This document shows positions 9,669-18,167 of a DNA stretch of 64,000 bases, piece by piece (the first letter of the stretch is position 1; the number at the start of each line of letters is the position of its first letter). The notes beneath the pieces were generated by a model. The model searched no databases. It worked only from the letters and a program-made list of their open reading frames with translations, and had not been told where the DNA came from. The stretch covers positions 3,100,001 to 3,164,000 of the forward strand of contig NZ_CP102099.1 of assembly GCF_024582815.1 (NCBI RefSeq). The letters are read 5' to 3'. The position numbers and the translations under genes were made by a program. The stretch comes from Acinetobacter colistiniresistens (GTDB lineage Bacteria > Pseudomonadota > Gammaproteobacteria > Pseudomonadales > Moraxellaceae).

Positions 9669-9694
9669 GGTGCGTTACGCTGCGCTAACGCACC
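9669..9694. repeat. Palindromic hairpin, REP-like
   Basis: Perfect 9-bp arms GGTGCGTTA and TAACGCACC enclose the loop CGCTGCGC and are followed by CTAAGC. Its GC content and form resemble dispersed extragenic palindromes of other proteobacteria rather than local terminators, since no T-tract follows on either strand. It sits at the downstream edge of the GC-rich islet. Confidence 0.6.
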
Positions 9695-9703
9695 CTAAGC
9701 TTG

Positions 9704-10231
9704 TTATTCATCTCGATTATCGCCAAAAGGATAGTTTACTCGCATATTCAACCCTATATCTGCAGAAATCTCTGGTAAATTGCTACTTTGATTAAAGTAT
9801 ATTCTATAACCTGCTTCTAATAACTCATAATCATTGCATATTCTATAGCCAATGATAGAAACAGCATAAACACCTGAAAACAGAGGCAATTTAACTAATC
9901 CAGATACTTCATTTTTCCAATTCATTAAGGCATCAAGATCACCAATATAGGCACAGCTCTCAACCCTCAGCGCATAAAAATGATTCTCCACAATATCGAA
10001 CTTCGTGCGTTCTACTTCTTCGTTGCAGAAAACTTTAATATTATATGTTCCATCATCTATTGCCAAAACAGGTACAAATGCACCACCCGCCAGAACCAAA
10101 TCGCCGACATCAGACATTAAATATTTCTCAAGCAGGTTTTCGCCAATTGTCGCCGAAGGATCTATAAAATCAACAGTTAGCGGATCAAATATCACAAATC
10201 CATTAAAATCTATATCCATTTTCAACTGCAT
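9704..10231 (-). CDS. Hypothetical protein, immunity-like context
   Basis: This 175-residue soluble, acidic protein has no signal peptide and no motif I recognise. It is rich in hydrophobic/aromatic beta-like stretches (GFVIFDPLTVDFIDPS, YAVSIIGYRI). It starts 30 bp after the end of the DUF4303-like gene and is probably co-transcribed with it. Small acidic singletons paired like this are often immunity proteins of polymorphic toxins, but that is only an inference from context. An internal ATG at 10219 is an alternative start. Confidence 0.6.
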   Translation of the reverse strand: MQLKMDIDFNGFVIFDPLTVDFIDPSATIGENLLEKYLMSDVGDLVLAGGAFVPVLAIDDGTYNIKVFCNEEVERTKFDIVENHFYALRVESCAYIGDLDALMNWKNEVSGLVKLPLFSGVYAVSIIGYRICNDYELLEAGYRIYFNQSSNLPEISADIGLNMRVNYPFGDNRDE

Positions 10232-10260
10232 TTTTTTGGCTCGTAGCAGGGCAACACATT

Positions 10261-10845
10261 TTAGATTAGCGCCAAATCACTCATTCTTTGACGCAGTCGC
10301 GCTGTTAAATTATCTTTTTTGGTATCATATCTGAACTTAAACAATTGATCTAATTCAATAGCGTTTAACAGTGCAAAACTAATATCATCAAATTCTTCAT
10401 CATACGCATCAGCATATTGTACCCATACTAGCAATTCATCACCCTGCGCATTACGTAATTGCCCTCGATTACGCATATCAGTAAGTACTGCTAAAATATG
10501 CGCTTGGTAAGTTTGGCGCAGACTATCATATTCAACGTCATCATTGGTTTTTTCAGCAAGTGCTGCAACGACGTTATGGACTAGATTGGGCAAACCATCA
10601 AATTGCTCTGTTTTCCATTCGGAAATATACCAATAATTGTATGCTTCATCTTCATCACGGCAAGCTTCTGCTAAATGCTCTAAAGTATTTCCTATAATGA
10701 AAAAACCACAAATATCCTCTACCATGCCTAGACCTAATGCATAAAAATGCTGATCTGAGTATCGTTCTTGATAATATTTAACAGCGGCTAATACTTTCGT
10801 ATGAATTGCTTGATCTAATTCAGGCAAAAATAGCGTTAGCGTCAT
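10261..10845 (-). CDS. DUF4303-like protein
   Basis: This 194-residue acidic cytoplasmic protein has the pattern of DUF4303/SUKH-associated proteins: FYALGLGMVEDICGFF near residue 34, and YNYWYISEWKTEQFDGLPNL near residues 69-88. These families are frequently immunity proteins for contact-dependent or secreted toxins, but many are free-standing and untested. It lies upstream of the hypothetical gene at 9704-10231, probably in the same transcript. The family assignment is by eye and moderate. Confidence 0.6.
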   Translation of the reverse strand: MTLTLFLPELDQAIHTKVLAAVKYYQERYSDQHFYALGLGMVEDICGFFIIGNTLEHLAEACRDEDEAYNYWYISEWKTEQFDGLPNLVHNVVAALAEKTNDDVEYDSLRQTYQAHILAVLTDMRNRGQLRNAQGDELLVWVQYADAYDEEFDDISFALLNAIELDQLFKFRYDTKKDNLTARLRQRMSDLALI

Positions 10846-10894
10846 CGCTGACCTCCATGTTTAAAAAGTATGCGGCTGATAAATTTTACTCATC

Positions 10895-12349
10895 TTAGGC
10901 TATTTTCGCCATGTCCATACTTCGCTGTTGTAACAACTTCACCGCTTGCTTGGCTTGCCAAGCCAACTCCATCATATCCAGATCAGGAATCTGATCATTT
11001 TCCATCACCATTTTCCCTGCTACAAACATCGCCTTAATATGCGCTCGTCCGCCACTTGCCACAGGCCCAATCGCCATATCATGCAAGCCAAAATAACGAG
11101 GATCATCTAACTGATAAATGACCAAGTCCGCCTGTTGGCCTACCTCAATTGTACCGACTTGATCGAGTCCCAATATCTTGGCACCGCCTACCGTTCCCCA
11201 ACGGATCACATCCTCAATACTGGCAGCATCTGCACCGCCTTCAAATTGTCCACCCTGATATTGTGGTGTTGCCAGCATCCCTTTTCGGGCCCGTTGTAAT
11301 AACCAAGCGGCATGGGTTTCAGACAACATATCTGCGGCTTCATTGGAACCCGCACCATCCACCCCAATAGAAATGGTCATACCTGCCTGTTCCAGAGCAA
11401 CAAGATCAGCAATACCGCTACCCAAACGTGCATTACTCTGCGGACAATGCGCAATGCCTGTTTGAGTTTGGCCCAACAACTGAATTTCTTCAGGCAGTAA
11501 TTTCACCAGATGCGCAAACCAAACATCATTGCCAATCCAGTCCTGCTCGGCACAGAACTGGACTGGGGTCATAGCAAACTTGGCTCTAGCTGCATCCAGA
11601 TAATCCACTGTTTCGGATAAATGGCTATGCATCCGAATCCCCAATTGTCTGGCGATTTTGGCACTTTCCCTTAATTGCTGTGCTGTGGTTGAATGCAAAG
11701 TTGAAGTTGGTGCCATCACGATTTTTCGGAAAGCATTTGAATCTGGCTGATGATAGTGCTGCACCAAACGCTCAATATCCGCTATATAGTCTTCAAATTT
11801 TTCTGGACGTAAGGCTTGAGGTAACTCACTTTCCAAACCACGCGTTAAGGTTGCACCACCACGACACAGCACAAAGCGCATACCCAATTTTTCGGCTTCA
11901 TCAAATAAAATTGCAGCGCCATCAAACGGCATTTGTGGCCAATATAAATAATGATGGTCTGCTACCGTTGCACACCCTGAACGTAATAATTCAATTAAGC
12001 CAATACGCACTGCAATCCGAAAAGTCGCTTCATCGAATGCACCACGAAATCGATACGGCGTACTGGCAAGCCATGAGGTCAGGTTTTGATTCAACCCTTG
12101 TGGTTCACCCTTGAGTAAAGACTGAAATAAATGATGATGGGTATTCACCCATGCTGGGTAAATCACACAATCTTTGGCATTCACAATCTGCTCATTCGGC
12201 TGAGCGATTAGCCGCCCTATTTCCGTAATTTGTCCTGATTGAATGCGGATATCGGTGGATGTGCAACGTGCTGCATCTCCAGATAATCCCGTCAAAATGG
12301 CATGGGCATTTTGAATTAAATAACTTTGATTTAATTGGATTAAACTCAT
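10895..12349 (-). CDS. Amidohydrolase, 8-oxoguanine deaminase/TrzN-like
   Basis: This metal-dependent deaminase belongs to the cytosine deaminase/atrazine chlorohydrolase branch of the amidohydrolase superfamily. Zinc ligands are visible as NTHHHLFQSL (HxH, near residue 70), a His in MHSHLSETVDYLD (near residue 240), FAHLV, and the Asp in SIGVDGAGSNEA. Length 484 is slightly long for the family. The start overlaps the ABC permease stop by 4 bp, so deaminase and importer are translationally coupled. The imported ligand is probably its substrate, such as a modified purine or pterin. A paralogue at 22440-23813 looks closer to characterised 8-oxoguanine deaminase. Confidence 0.85.
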   Translation of the reverse strand: MSLIQLNQSYLIQNAHAILTGLSGDAARCTSTDIRIQSGQITEIGRLIAQPNEQIVNAKDCVIYPAWVNTHHHLFQSLLKGEPQGLNQNLTSWLASTPYRFRGAFDEATFRIAVRIGLIELLRSGCATVADHHYLYWPQMPFDGAAILFDEAEKLGMRFVLCRGGATLTRGLESELPQALRPEKFEDYIADIERLVQHYHQPDSNAFRKIVMAPTSTLHSTTAQQLRESAKIARQLGIRMHSHLSETVDYLDAARAKFAMTPVQFCAEQDWIGNDVWFAHLVKLLPEEIQLLGQTQTGIAHCPQSNARLGSGIADLVALEQAGMTISIGVDGAGSNEAADMLSETHAAWLLQRARKGMLATPQYQGGQFEGGADAASIEDVIRWGTVGGAKILGLDQVGTIEVGQQADLVIYQLDDPRYFGLHDMAIGPVASGGRAHIKAMFVAGKMVMENDQIPDLDMMELAWQAKQAVKLLQQRSMDMAKIA

Positions 12350-13146
12350 ACTTGCTCACTCTCATGCCATTTGCTTAAAAACAACTGGCTTAATAAGGAC
12401 ATCAATACAAATAAGCCCAGACCCGTACAGGTAATCAGGAATAATGCAGCAAACATCAAGGGTAAATCCAACTGAAAACCAGCTTGTAAGATTTGATAAG
12501 CCAAGCCTGCACTGGTGCCACCCGCACCTGCAACAAACTCGGAAACTACAGCACCAATCAGTGCCAAACCACAAGAAATCCGTAAGCCACCAAAGAAATA
12601 AGGCAAAGCATTCGGCACCCTTAAACGCATTAGAATTTGCCAGCGACTGGCTTTGTTGATTTGGAAAAGGTTAAGCAAACCTTTATTGACACTACGCAAA
12701 CCTAAGGTGGTATTGGTCAGTATTGGAAAAACCGCAACCAGCGTGGCACACACCACCAATGCCAAAGTGGTATTTTGAATCCAGATGATGACCAGAGGTG
12801 CGATTGCAACAATCGGTGTGACCTGAAATAAAATGGCATACGGCATAAAACAGGCTTCGAGCACACGGCTTTGTACAAACACAAAGGCCACTAATGTTCC
12901 AATGATCACGGCGCAAGTAAAAGCCAATAAAGTGATTTTTAAAGTTACCCATAAACTACCAAATAGCACATTGGACTGATTGATCATTGCCATGACAATA
13001 TCACTGGGTTTAGGCACCACATACACAGGTACTTCTAATTGTTGAAAACTCAGTTGCCAAAACATGAGAAAAATCAGACCAAGCCCAAGTGGAGCAGCAA
13101 TACGTTGTACGGTTGGATGTTGTAGCAATGGTTTAATCATGAGCAC
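12346..13146 (-). CDS. ABC transporter permease (NMT1/TauC/SsuC-like)
   Basis: This 266-residue inner-membrane permease of the binding-protein-dependent transport family has about six hydrophobic segments. The cytoplasmic EAA-like loop, which contacts the ATPase, is around residues 160-190 (INKASRWQILMRLRVPNALP). It forms an operon with the substrate-binding protein, the ATPase (14-bp overlap) and the deaminase (4-bp overlap). The substrate is inferred to be a purine-like base from the deaminase partner and the purine genes nearby. Confidence 0.88.
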   Translation of the reverse strand: MLMIKPLLQHPTVQRIAAPLGLGLIFLMFWQLSFQQLEVPVYVVPKPSDIVMAMINQSNVLFGSLWVTLKITLLAFTCAVIIGTLVAFVFVQSRVLEACFMPYAILFQVTPIVAIAPLVIIWIQNTTLALVVCATLVAVFPILTNTTLGLRSVNKGLLNLFQINKASRWQILMRLRVPNALPYFFGGLRISCGLALIGAVVSEFVAGAGGTSAGLAYQILQAGFQLDLPLMFAALFLITCTGLGLFVLMSLLSQLFLSKWHESEQV

Positions 13147-13954
13147 GTCCTCCGCTTGCCTCAGCTAATAATTGTGATAGATGCGAACATTGTTGAATAA
13201 AAATGTCTGAGCTTCGGAAAGACTCATCACGTTGATAAGGCCCTTTAATCTTCAGATCTGCCACTACGCGCCCTGGTCGTGCCCCCATCACAATAACTCG
13301 TGAAGACAGATACACCGCTTCATAAATACTATGCGTGACAAACACCACCGTTAAATCTCGTTCTGACCATAATTGACGGATATCACTGTCGAGTTTATGA
13401 CGGGTAAATTCATCCAATGCCCCAAAAGGTTCATCCATTAACAATAAATCAGGTTCAGTTACCAAGGCTCTGGCCAAAGAGGCACGCATTTGCATGCCAC
13501 CCGAAAGTTCACGTGGATAAGCGGTGCTGAATTTTTCCAAACCAACGGCTTTTAAAGCAGCTTGGACTTTGGGCGTACTGGTTGATTTGGCAATATGCTG
13601 TAAATCCAAAGGTAAACGTACATTGTCTTCGATATTGGCCCAGGGCATTAGCGTTGCTTCTTGAAATACCATGGCCATTTTGCATTGAGATTGTATTTCA
13701 GCCTTACCATTCCAGCGCACCAAACCTGCAGAAGGTTGTTCCAGATCAGCAAACATTTTGAGCAAGGTACTTTTACCGCAGCCTGATGGCCCTAGTAATG
13801 AAACAATTTCACCACGGGCAATGTTTAAATCTAGTCGCTGTAAGGCATTGGTCCCATTGGGATAGGTTTTTTCAACTCCTCTGGCCATAATCATCGGCGT
13901 GATAAAGGTTGAAGATTCATGTATTGGCGTATCAACTGGTAAAGCAGAATTCAT
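13133..13954 (-). CDS. ABC transporter ATP-binding protein
   Basis: This 273-residue ATPase has Walker A GPSGCGKST near residue 55, Q-loop VFQEAT, signature LSGGMQMRASLARAL near residue 150, Walker B LLLMDEPFGALDE, and the switch His in FVTHSIYEAVYLSSR. It is the nitrate/taurine/NMT1-type importer ATPase. It sits between the binding-protein and permease genes and energises import for the same system. Confidence 0.92.
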   Translation of the reverse strand: MNSALPVDTPIHESSTFITPMIMARGVEKTYPNGTNALQRLDLNIARGEIVSLLGPSGCGKSTLLKMFADLEQPSAGLVRWNGKAEIQSQCKMAMVFQEATLMPWANIEDNVRLPLDLQHIAKSTSTPKVQAALKAVGLEKFSTAYPRELSGGMQMRASLARALVTEPDLLLMDEPFGALDEFTRHKLDSDIRQLWSERDLTVVFVTHSIYEAVYLSSRVIVMGARPGRVVADLKIKGPYQRDESFRSSDIFIQQCSHLSQLLAEASGGRAHD

Positions 13955-14031
13955 GTGGTTTCCCCTTCGTGCGAGTGCCCTATTGTGTTAACCCTTTCAC
14001 CATGACTTCCTTCTAAGGGAAGTATCTCAGG

Positions 14032-15024
14032 TTATTTGGCAGCTTTAACAAACTGCGTGGTATAAGCGGTTTTCCAATTGGTTTGAGCTTTGAGTAAACC
14101 TGCATTCACCATAAAATCTCGGGTTGCTTTCCAACGTACATCTGTCATGACGCCAATGCCTTGGGTCTTGGCATCGCCACCATCAATCAGTTTTAATTTG
14201 CGCATTTGCCCGACTGCAAAAGTCAGTAGTTCATCATTCATATTCGGGTTTTCTTTTTTAATGATGCTATTGCCCAAACGTGGATCAGCTAAATAGTTTT
14301 TCCATCCTTCCATCGATGCTTGAACAAAACGGCGCAGCACATCAGGTTTATTTTGAATGACATCATTGCGAGTCACTAAAATACCGCCATAAGCTGGATA
14401 ACCTGCATCAGCAAATAAAAAGAAATTACTCGAAGGTTCTGCTTTTTTCGCCTGAAACACTTCTGAGGTGGCATAGGCTTGCTGGACTACATTTTTACCT
14501 GCTAGGAATGGCTGCATATTGAAGGTATAAGGGCGTGCCTGTGCGGCATCTAATTTGTATTTGCCTTTTAACCACGGCCACCAGCTTGCTTGTCCGCTGG
14601 TCGAGACTAGAATGGTTTTGCCTTTCAGATCGGCCAAAGACTTTACATCGCTGTGAGTTAACACGCCTTGTGGATCAAACTGAAATGGTGCAGCCACCGC
14701 TTTGATGGGAAAATTACTTTCGATGCCTTTTAAAACCTGTAGGTCATAATTAATAATAATATCGGCACGTTTTGATAATAATAAGGTCATGTTATTGACC
14801 TGTGGCCCACCGATTTTAATATCGACATCAAGCCCGTATTTTTTATAAATTCCTTGTGCCAGTGCTTGGTAATATCCTCCTTGTTCGGCTTGTGCAAACC
14901 AAGTGGTTTGTAAAACCAGTTTATCGGCTGCAAAACTGGTTGAGCTCAGAACTGTACCTAGCCCCAATAACGCGCCCACGATAACAGTACGTCGCCCTTT
15001 GCCCACATAGTGCTGAATATTCAT
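14032..15024 (-). CDS. NMT1/THI5-like ABC substrate-binding protein
   Basis: This periplasmic binding protein has a cleavable signal peptide (VIVGALLGLGTVLSSTSFAA), then KLVLQTTWFAQAEQGGYYQA, the characteristic opening of NMT1-like proteins. Later motifs include GPQVNNMTLLLSKRADIIIN. The ATG at 15024 is preceded by AGGGGG at ideal spacing. An in-frame ATG at 15054 lies inside the loop of the leader hairpin and is rejected. The product is about 330 residues. It is the first gene of the importer-deaminase operon. Its Shine-Dalgarno is locked in a hairpin (15031-15075), suggesting ligand-controlled translation. Confidence 0.9.
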   Translation of the reverse strand: MNIQHYVGKGRRTVIVGALLGLGTVLSSTSFAADKLVLQTTWFAQAEQGGYYQALAQGIYKKYGLDVDIKIGGPQVNNMTLLLSKRADIIINYDLQVLKGIESNFPIKAVAAPFQFDPQGVLTHSDVKSLADLKGKTILVSTSGQASWWPWLKGKYKLDAAQARPYTFNMQPFLAGKNVVQQAYATSEVFQAKKAEPSSNFFLFADAGYPAYGGILVTRNDVIQNKPDVLRRFVQASMEGWKNYLADPRLGNSIIKKENPNMNDELLTFAVGQMRKLKLIDGGDAKTQGIGVMTDVRWKATRDFMVNAGLLKAQTNWKTAYTTQFVKAAK

Positions 15025-15190
15025 ATTAAGCCCCCTAAATCTGTATGGATTCATCTTGCTATTCTTTTTAGGGGGTCAATCAGTGTATAAGCTACACATT
15101 TCTCTCAAAGCCAAATCAATTGGCTTTGTCCCCAAAAGAGGAACAGCAAACGCTGTAGAGCAATGTCCCGTATGTTTGCAACATACTGAC
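15025..15190 (-). promoter_or_regulatory. Structured mRNA leader, candidate NMT1-motif xanthine riboswitch
   Basis: The leader has, in transcript order, perfect hairpins with arms GTATGTT/AACATAC (15170-15186) and CAAAGCCAA/TTGGCTTTG (15106-15128), a small GTGTA/TACAC stem (about 15085-15099), and a 9-bp helix CCCCCTAAA/TTTAGGGGG (15067-15075 with 15031-15039). The last helix buries the AGGGGG ribosome-binding site of the NMT1-like gene. The NMT1-motif RNA, reported as a xanthine/urate riboswitch, lies upstream of just such genes and overlaps their RBS. I could not run the covariance model, so the class assignment is inference. The hairpins are seen directly. Confidence 0.5.
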
Positions 15191-15411
15191 CGCTTATACT
15201 CAATTATGATTTAGCAAGCTCTATGCCAAGATTGATTTGATCTTGTTTTTTATAGCAATTCTCTAGCTTGGATTTATTATTAGTTGTTTTCAGGTGAATC
15301 AACTGCATTGTGTCTTTGGTTTTGTATGCAGTTTAATGGTGCGTTAAGTAAGTGGAGATGCACTCTCGGGGTGCTTGAATTGCCATTTGAAAATGATTTA
15401 ACTACCAATGT

Positions 15412-15963
15412 TCAGCTTTCCCAACTCACCGTGACAAATTCACCAGTCTCCGTGAATTTAACAGCAAGAATTTGATCGCTAACCTCAGGGCTAAACACAT
15501 AGTCCATGACTATGGTGTACTCCTCCACACCATCACTTAACCATAAATCAGGTTGGCATACATATAATGATATGTTTTGCAGTCGCATCGCCAACACAAA
15601 ATCAGCAATATTTACAGTCGTAACATCACCAAATGGCATAAGTGTTTTGATAAATGACCAATCATGATGAGGTATTTGCTCAGGAATTTCTATTAAATGA
15701 AACTCAATAAAATCCCGATCCGCTTCGAGGTATCTGCCAATTTGTTGACGAGCAGTCATGTCAAGTTCAGATAAATGCTTCAAACGACTGGCAAAGGCAT
15801 CCAGTCGATGTGCGTCCATAGGTTTGTCGGATGTTGCCCAAAGTTTTGCTTGGACATTATCTCTAGTCAGTGAAAACTCCTTATGCCATACAACATCAGC
15901 ATAATCGTGACTGATCGCATCCGTATTCAATGCACCAAAATAAGAATGATCAATTTTGTTCAT
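15412..15963 (-). CDS. DUF2004-like hypothetical protein
   Basis: This is a 183-residue cytoplasmic acidic protein. YADVVWHKEFSLTRDNVQAK near the N terminus and the C-terminal region with VMDYVFSPEVSDQILAVKF resemble DUF2004 proteins, but I am not certain. ATG 15963 has a GAGGG Shine-Dalgarno five bases upstream, whereas the longer reading requires a TTG at 15978. It is a singleton downstream of a long non-coding region and in no evident operon. Function is unknown, possibly toxin immunity by analogy with similar small singletons. Confidence 0.6.
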   Translation of the reverse strand: MNKIDHSYFGALNTDAISHDYADVVWHKEFSLTRDNVQAKLWATSDKPMDAHRLDAFASRLKHLSELDMTARQQIGRYLEADRDFIEFHLIEIPEQIPHHDWSFIKTLMPFGDVTTVNIADFVLAMRLQNISLYVCQPDLWLSDGVEEYTIVMDYVFSPEVSDQILAVKFTETGEFVTVSWES

Positions 15964-16299
15964 ATATTCCCTCTGCAATAATTCTTTTCAGGAATTTTAA
16001 CACCATTATTTGTCCAAAAAATTTATAAACAAAGGCATTAAACCTAGCTCAAAATCTAAACTGATTAGAGCCTGTCTGGTTTCAAATTTCAATATTTTCA
16101 CAAGAAATTGCAGCGTTTCTCGTCATATTGACCTGTTTCACTTTATAAACTGGCACAAAAAGTGCTTCATTCTTTTTGTCAGAGTAGAAGCGTTCAGCAT
16201 AGTCCGTTACATCGGCTGTTATGCGGGTCATTGCTCAGAAATCAGCTCACTTTTTTATAAAGCTTTCTCTTATGGAAAAAGTGCGGCTCTTTTTTGAAT

Positions 16300-16336
16300 G
16301 TGACCCCGTCTCTTTCAATCTATTTGATTGGGTCAC
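16300..16336 (+). promoter_or_regulatory. Nested hairpin in leader of the 2OG oxygenase gene
   Basis: Outer arms GTGACC (16300-16305) and GGTCAC (16331-16336) enclose inner arms CAATC (16316-16320) and GATTG (16326-16330), with a one-sided 10-nt bulge. It lies 28 bp before the chosen start codon at 16365. The rest of the 16010-16364 region shows no convincing gene. The role is unknown: it could be a leader RNA element or a protein-binding site. Confidence 0.35.
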
Positions 16337-16364
16337 GGTTTATCCAAAAGATGAGGTTGAAAAT

Positions 16365-17378
16365 ATGAATAGCGCCAATATGACTGCATTAGCTGAACAT
16401 GACTACAGCTTAGAAGAACTGCAAAAAGAAGCGCGTATGGGAGCTTTGGGTCAAGAAACTTTTGAACGAGAAGTTCGAGTAATTGATTTATCTGACTTCG
16501 AACAACGCAAATATGAAATTGCGGAGCAACTCTGGGCGGCTGCCACTGATATTGGTTTTTTTCAGGTCTCGCATCACGGTATTCCATTTGAGCAGATTCA
16601 AACTGCATTTGACATGACACAACAATTTTTTGATCTGCCAGAACCGGTCAAAGCACGCTACCCACTCCATCGAAATGCAGGTTGGGAAAGCAAAGCTCAA
16701 GTTCGTCCATCAACCAGTACCCCAGACCAGAAAGAATCCTACCAAATCACTCGTCCACGTATGGCTGGGCTTTATCCAACCGAGCAAGAGCTACCTGATT
16801 TTAAAAATACCATGCTTGAATTTGAACAGGCCTGTTGGCACGTGGGTATGAAAATACTCTCCTGCTTTGCTTATAAACTGGGTTTTGCCGATAATTTCTT
16901 TAGTCTTGCCCACGATCCTGAACAAGACAGCTATCAAAGTACTTTAAGAATGTTGCATTACTATGCCATTGATCCTGCTTTAAAAGATCAATTGGGTCTT
17001 TGGCGTGCAGGCGCACATACCGATTTTGATTGTTTAACCTTATTGTTTCAACGTAACGGTCAAGGTGGTCTGCAAGTCTGTCCAGGTAAAGATATGGAAC
17101 AGCAACAATGGACCAGTATCGAACCACGAGATGATGTGATCACTTGTAATATCGGCGATATGTTAATGCGTTGGAGTGATGATCAATTACCTTCTAATTT
17201 CCACCGAGTCAAAAATCCAGAAGCAGATGAATATCAAGGGCCGCGTTATAGTCTGGCATTCTTCTGCCAAGCCAATGAAGATGTGCTGATTGAAAGCCCA
17301 CAAAAGAAATATCCAGCAATTACAGCCAAAGAATATCTAAAACAACGCATCAGTGCGAATTTTAAAGGGAAATACTAA
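16365..17378 (+). CDS. 2-oxoglutarate/Fe(II)-dependent oxygenase, isopenicillin-N-synthase-like
   Basis: This is a soluble dioxygenase of about 337 residues. An N-terminal DIOX_N-like region contains AATDIGFFQVSHHGIP. The Fe(II) triad is H-x-D in AGAHTDFDCLTLLF with a distal His in SNFHRVKN, followed by the 2OG-binding Arg-x-Ser (RYSL). The ATG at 16365 has GAGG eight bases upstream. A longer reading from 16221 would add 48 residues of unlikely sequence. It lies between the ABC-deaminase operon and allA/alc, so a heterocycle or purine-derived substrate is possible, but no substrate can be read from sequence. Confidence 0.85.
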   Translation: MNSANMTALAEHDYSLEELQKEARMGALGQETFEREVRVIDLSDFEQRKYEIAEQLWAAATDIGFFQVSHHGIPFEQIQTAFDMTQQFFDLPEPVKARYPLHRNAGWESKAQVRPSTSTPDQKESYQITRPRMAGLYPTEQELPDFKNTMLEFEQACWHVGMKILSCFAYKLGFADNFFSLAHDPEQDSYQSTLRMLHYYAIDPALKDQLGLWRAGAHTDFDCLTLLFQRNGQGGLQVCPGKDMEQQQWTSIEPRDDVITCNIGDMLMRWSDDQLPSNFHRVKNPEADEYQGPRYSLAFFCQANEDVLIESPQKKYPAITAKEYLKQRISANFKGKY

Positions 17379-17394
17379 TCGGTGATTCCTTGTA

Positions 17395-17417
17395 GACAGA
17401 GGCAAATGGTCTCTGTC
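17395..17417 (+). terminator. Hairpin after 2OG oxygenase
   Basis: Arms GACAGAG and CTCTGTC enclose a 9-nt loop 17 bp after the stop codon. There is no clear T-tract, so it is a weak terminator or an mRNA-stabilising hairpin. Confidence 0.45.
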
Positions 17418-17484
17418 TGCTATTAGACAATTATCGATTTATTTTTCTCGTTTCTGATCTTTTCCGTGATCTCTCCATCGTATT

Positions 17485-18036
17485 TTAATATTCACGCTGG
17501 ATTTTTCGTCCTAAAAACTTTTCTATTTCATCAAAAATTTGGTCAATTTCAAGCACCAGCAAATCGCGGTGGTTTCTTAGCCATTGCCCATTTAACAGGG
17601 TTAAATTTTCAGTCTTATTTAAATCATAAAACGCATCATTTTTAAGTGCATCTCTGATTAGGTTAGGACCAAAATATTCGCTGTTAATATATTTTTCCAG
17701 TTCACCATCGGGTAGGTTGTCTACTTTTTCACATTGTTGAACAAACAAGTGCAAATGCTTCTCTGCGCCTATTTTTTTAAGGCTATTGCTGATTTCCACA
17801 TTTAACTCTGGCGACCATTGTGTGTTCCATACAAACTGTGAAAAATTACCATTGTTGTATTGAGCCAAATAAAAATCTACGTAGAAACTGCTCATAGCAT
17901 CGGGGTGGATAGACTCTATATCAATACCTTCTTCTCTCAATACATTCACTACTGAAATATTAGATTCAATCAGTCTAAAAGAGTCACTACTCTCAAAGGC
18001 TTTTTTTGAGACAACAATTTTGTTTAACTGCTGCAT
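17485..18036 (-). CDS. DMP19/DUF4375-like protein
   Basis: This 183-residue acidic protein carries the segment SSFYVDFYLAQYNNGNFSQF (about residues 49-68), followed by VWN. It matches the conserved 'aspartate-rich, NGGF-Q-F-x-N' pattern of the DMP19 (DUF4375) family. Some members are DNA mimics that inhibit DNA-binding proteins, while most are untested. The 'GG' of the usual motif reads GN here, so the assignment is moderate. It is a singleton with its own promoter region. Confidence 0.6.
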   Translation of the reverse strand: MQQLNKIVVSKKAFESSDSFRLIESNISVVNVLREEGIDIESIHPDAMSSFYVDFYLAQYNNGNFSQFVWNTQWSPELNVEISNSLKKIGAEKHLHLFVQQCEKVDNLPDGELEKYINSEYFGPNLIRDALKNDAFYDLNKTENLTLLNGQWLRNHRDLLVLEIDQIFDEIEKFLGRKIQREY

Positions 18037-18167
18037 GAGTAAATTTTCCCTTTGGTTTTAAGCTAAAATAATGTATCAGCCAAAGAACCTAAAAAAGCTT
18101 CTGAATGCACTAGATTACTGAACAGAATAGGCCATTTAAAAGAAAATATAAAAGCATGGTTCAATGG

